Of a DNA stretch of 64,000 bases, positions 63,473-64,000 are shown piece after piece. The notes beneath the pieces were generated by a model. It ran no database searches, had not been told where the DNA came from, and was given only the letters and a program-made list of their open reading frames with translations. Source of the DNA: Paraescarpia echinospica (lineage: Eukaryota > Annelida > Polychaeta > Sabellida > Siboglinidae); contig CM034533.1 in NCBI GenBank assembly GCA_020002185.1, positions 51,243,081 to 51,307,080 on the forward strand, given 5' to 3'. Positions within the stretch are counted from its first letter, which is position 1. Every line of letters begins with the position of its first letter. The position numbers and the translations under genes were made by a program.

Positions 63473-63755
63473 TGTGATGATGTTACTTTAGATCGAAATG
63501 ATCGTTTAACTACGCGTCACCGGAACTGTGCGAGTTCCCGCGCATTGCTGACCTGCCACGCGAATTAAGTTGTTGTTATTTTACATAGAATGGCATCGTT
63601 TTTTCTCGGCCAAGTCCTAACAACTGAGGTACTTTCAAATAGAAATAATACGCGATATTAGTAAATGAAGTTTGTGTGGACTAGGACTTGTAGAGTATCG
63701 ATTCGGGACGGTTTGCGTAGTGCTAGAATTAGTTTGATTCTTAGGACAGACCATT
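63473..63755 (+). repeat. 3' LTR of the gypsy element
   Basis: Starts TGTGATGATGTTACTTTAGA after the purine tract. It contains the shared AATGAAGTTTGTGTGGACTA word and ends near GACAGACCATTCTACTA. It is clearly diverged from the 5' LTR, so the insertion is old. Confidence 0.6.
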
Positions 63756-63760
63756 CTACT

Positions 63761-64000
63761 ATATTTTGTTTTGGTAATAAGTATAGTAACTAAGGGATAG
63801 CAAGAAATTATATATCACTGCGGTGAGATAGAGTAACCTTGGAGAGTTATTCAAAAATAGAATAGGAGATAATCTTCCCACCGAGGAGATGCAGGCCCCT
63901 AAACTGGAATTGTTCAGAACTCTCCTCGCAATTATCCAAGTCACAGAGCACATTGTACAAACCTAGAACAAAATTTACATTTTCTTTATTTGTTTTAAAG
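63761..64000. other. Downstream flank
   Basis: No feature recognised. Confidence 0.5.

Larger units (their letters stand above)
59661..63760 (+). mobile_element. Decayed Ty3/gypsy LTR retrotransposon
   Basis: Gag, zinc knuckle, reverse transcriptase tail, RNase H and integrase pieces occur in the right order on the + strand. The 3' LTR begins after a purine tract (GAGGGGAGGAAA, then TGTGATGATG at 63473). It shares AAATGAAGT(C/T)TGTGTGGACT and a GACAGACC end with the 5' LTR, about 59661-59860, which is followed by a TGACGTAAGCGG primer-binding-like stretch. Protease and most of the RT are deleted, and stops are frequent. Confidence 0.85.

Overview
This is eukaryotic, animal-type DNA. It has split genes with GT-AG introns, long (TG)n and (TA)n microsatellites, a tRNA-derived SINE, LINE and Ty3/gypsy debris, and exons of a NIDO-domain extracellular protein. 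The host is probably a marine invertebrate, possibly a mollusc, but the sequence does not fix the species. The window is dominated by Polinton/Maverick elements: virus-like DNA transposons with a capsid, a protein-primed DNA polymerase and a retroviral-type integrase.

Layout. Copy A (1-15552, + orientation, left end outside the window) and copy B (20596-37917, inverted, complete, 17.3 kb with 329-bp terminal inverted repeats, TIRs) are two closely similar members of one family. They are separated by a 581-bp tandem duplication, AT-rich repeats and an exactly 1000-base N gap (17349-18348), so their relative arrangement depends on scaffolding. Copy B sits inside the penton gene of a much older Polinton relic (about 20060-20595, with its tail at 37918-38020). 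Copy C (38697-45454) is a 6.76-kb deletion derivative of a sister subfamily; it has its own 342-bp TIRs and an imperfect 6-bp target duplication. Copy D (53455-59251) is a distant 5.8-kb relative with TIRs of 1.2-1.5 kb and a perfect 6-bp target duplication, ACCGAG. Between C and D (45.5-53.4 kb) lies host DNA with NIDO exons, a SINE, a LINE fragment and large microsatellites. From 59.66 kb onward there is a decayed Ty3/gypsy retrotransposon.

Gene plan of the A/B family, read along the structural strand: NADAR-domain protein, packaging ATPase, a conserved small protein with a hydrophobic tail, a conserved 256-aa protein, a tiny membrane peptide, integrase with a C-terminal chromodomain, a Cys-rich small protein, a small membrane protein, penton, pVI/pX-like protein, major capsid protein and adenain-like protease. 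Converging on these from the other side are the DNA polymerase, a 216-aa protein of unknown function, a run of short open segments bounded by splice-like signals, and an RPA1-C-like single-strand DNA-binding protein. At the far end, reading outward, is a two-exon acidic protein whose intron is an ATGCATGC/TTTAAAT repeat array. Integrase plus TIRs serve integration, polymerase plus the RPA-like protein serve replication, and ATPase, protease and capsid proteins serve packaging and maturation. NADAR may act on ADP-ribose chemistry.

No copy is fully intact. A has lesions in integrase, capsid, polymerase and the RPA-like gene. B has single lesions in penton, capsid start and polymerase. C has lost about 10 kb including capsid and polymerase. 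The least expected contents are the NADAR gene, the RPA-like gene, repeated stop-start overlaps (TGATG/TAATG), and TIR arrays in copy D made of nuclear-receptor-like and CTCF-like motifs.
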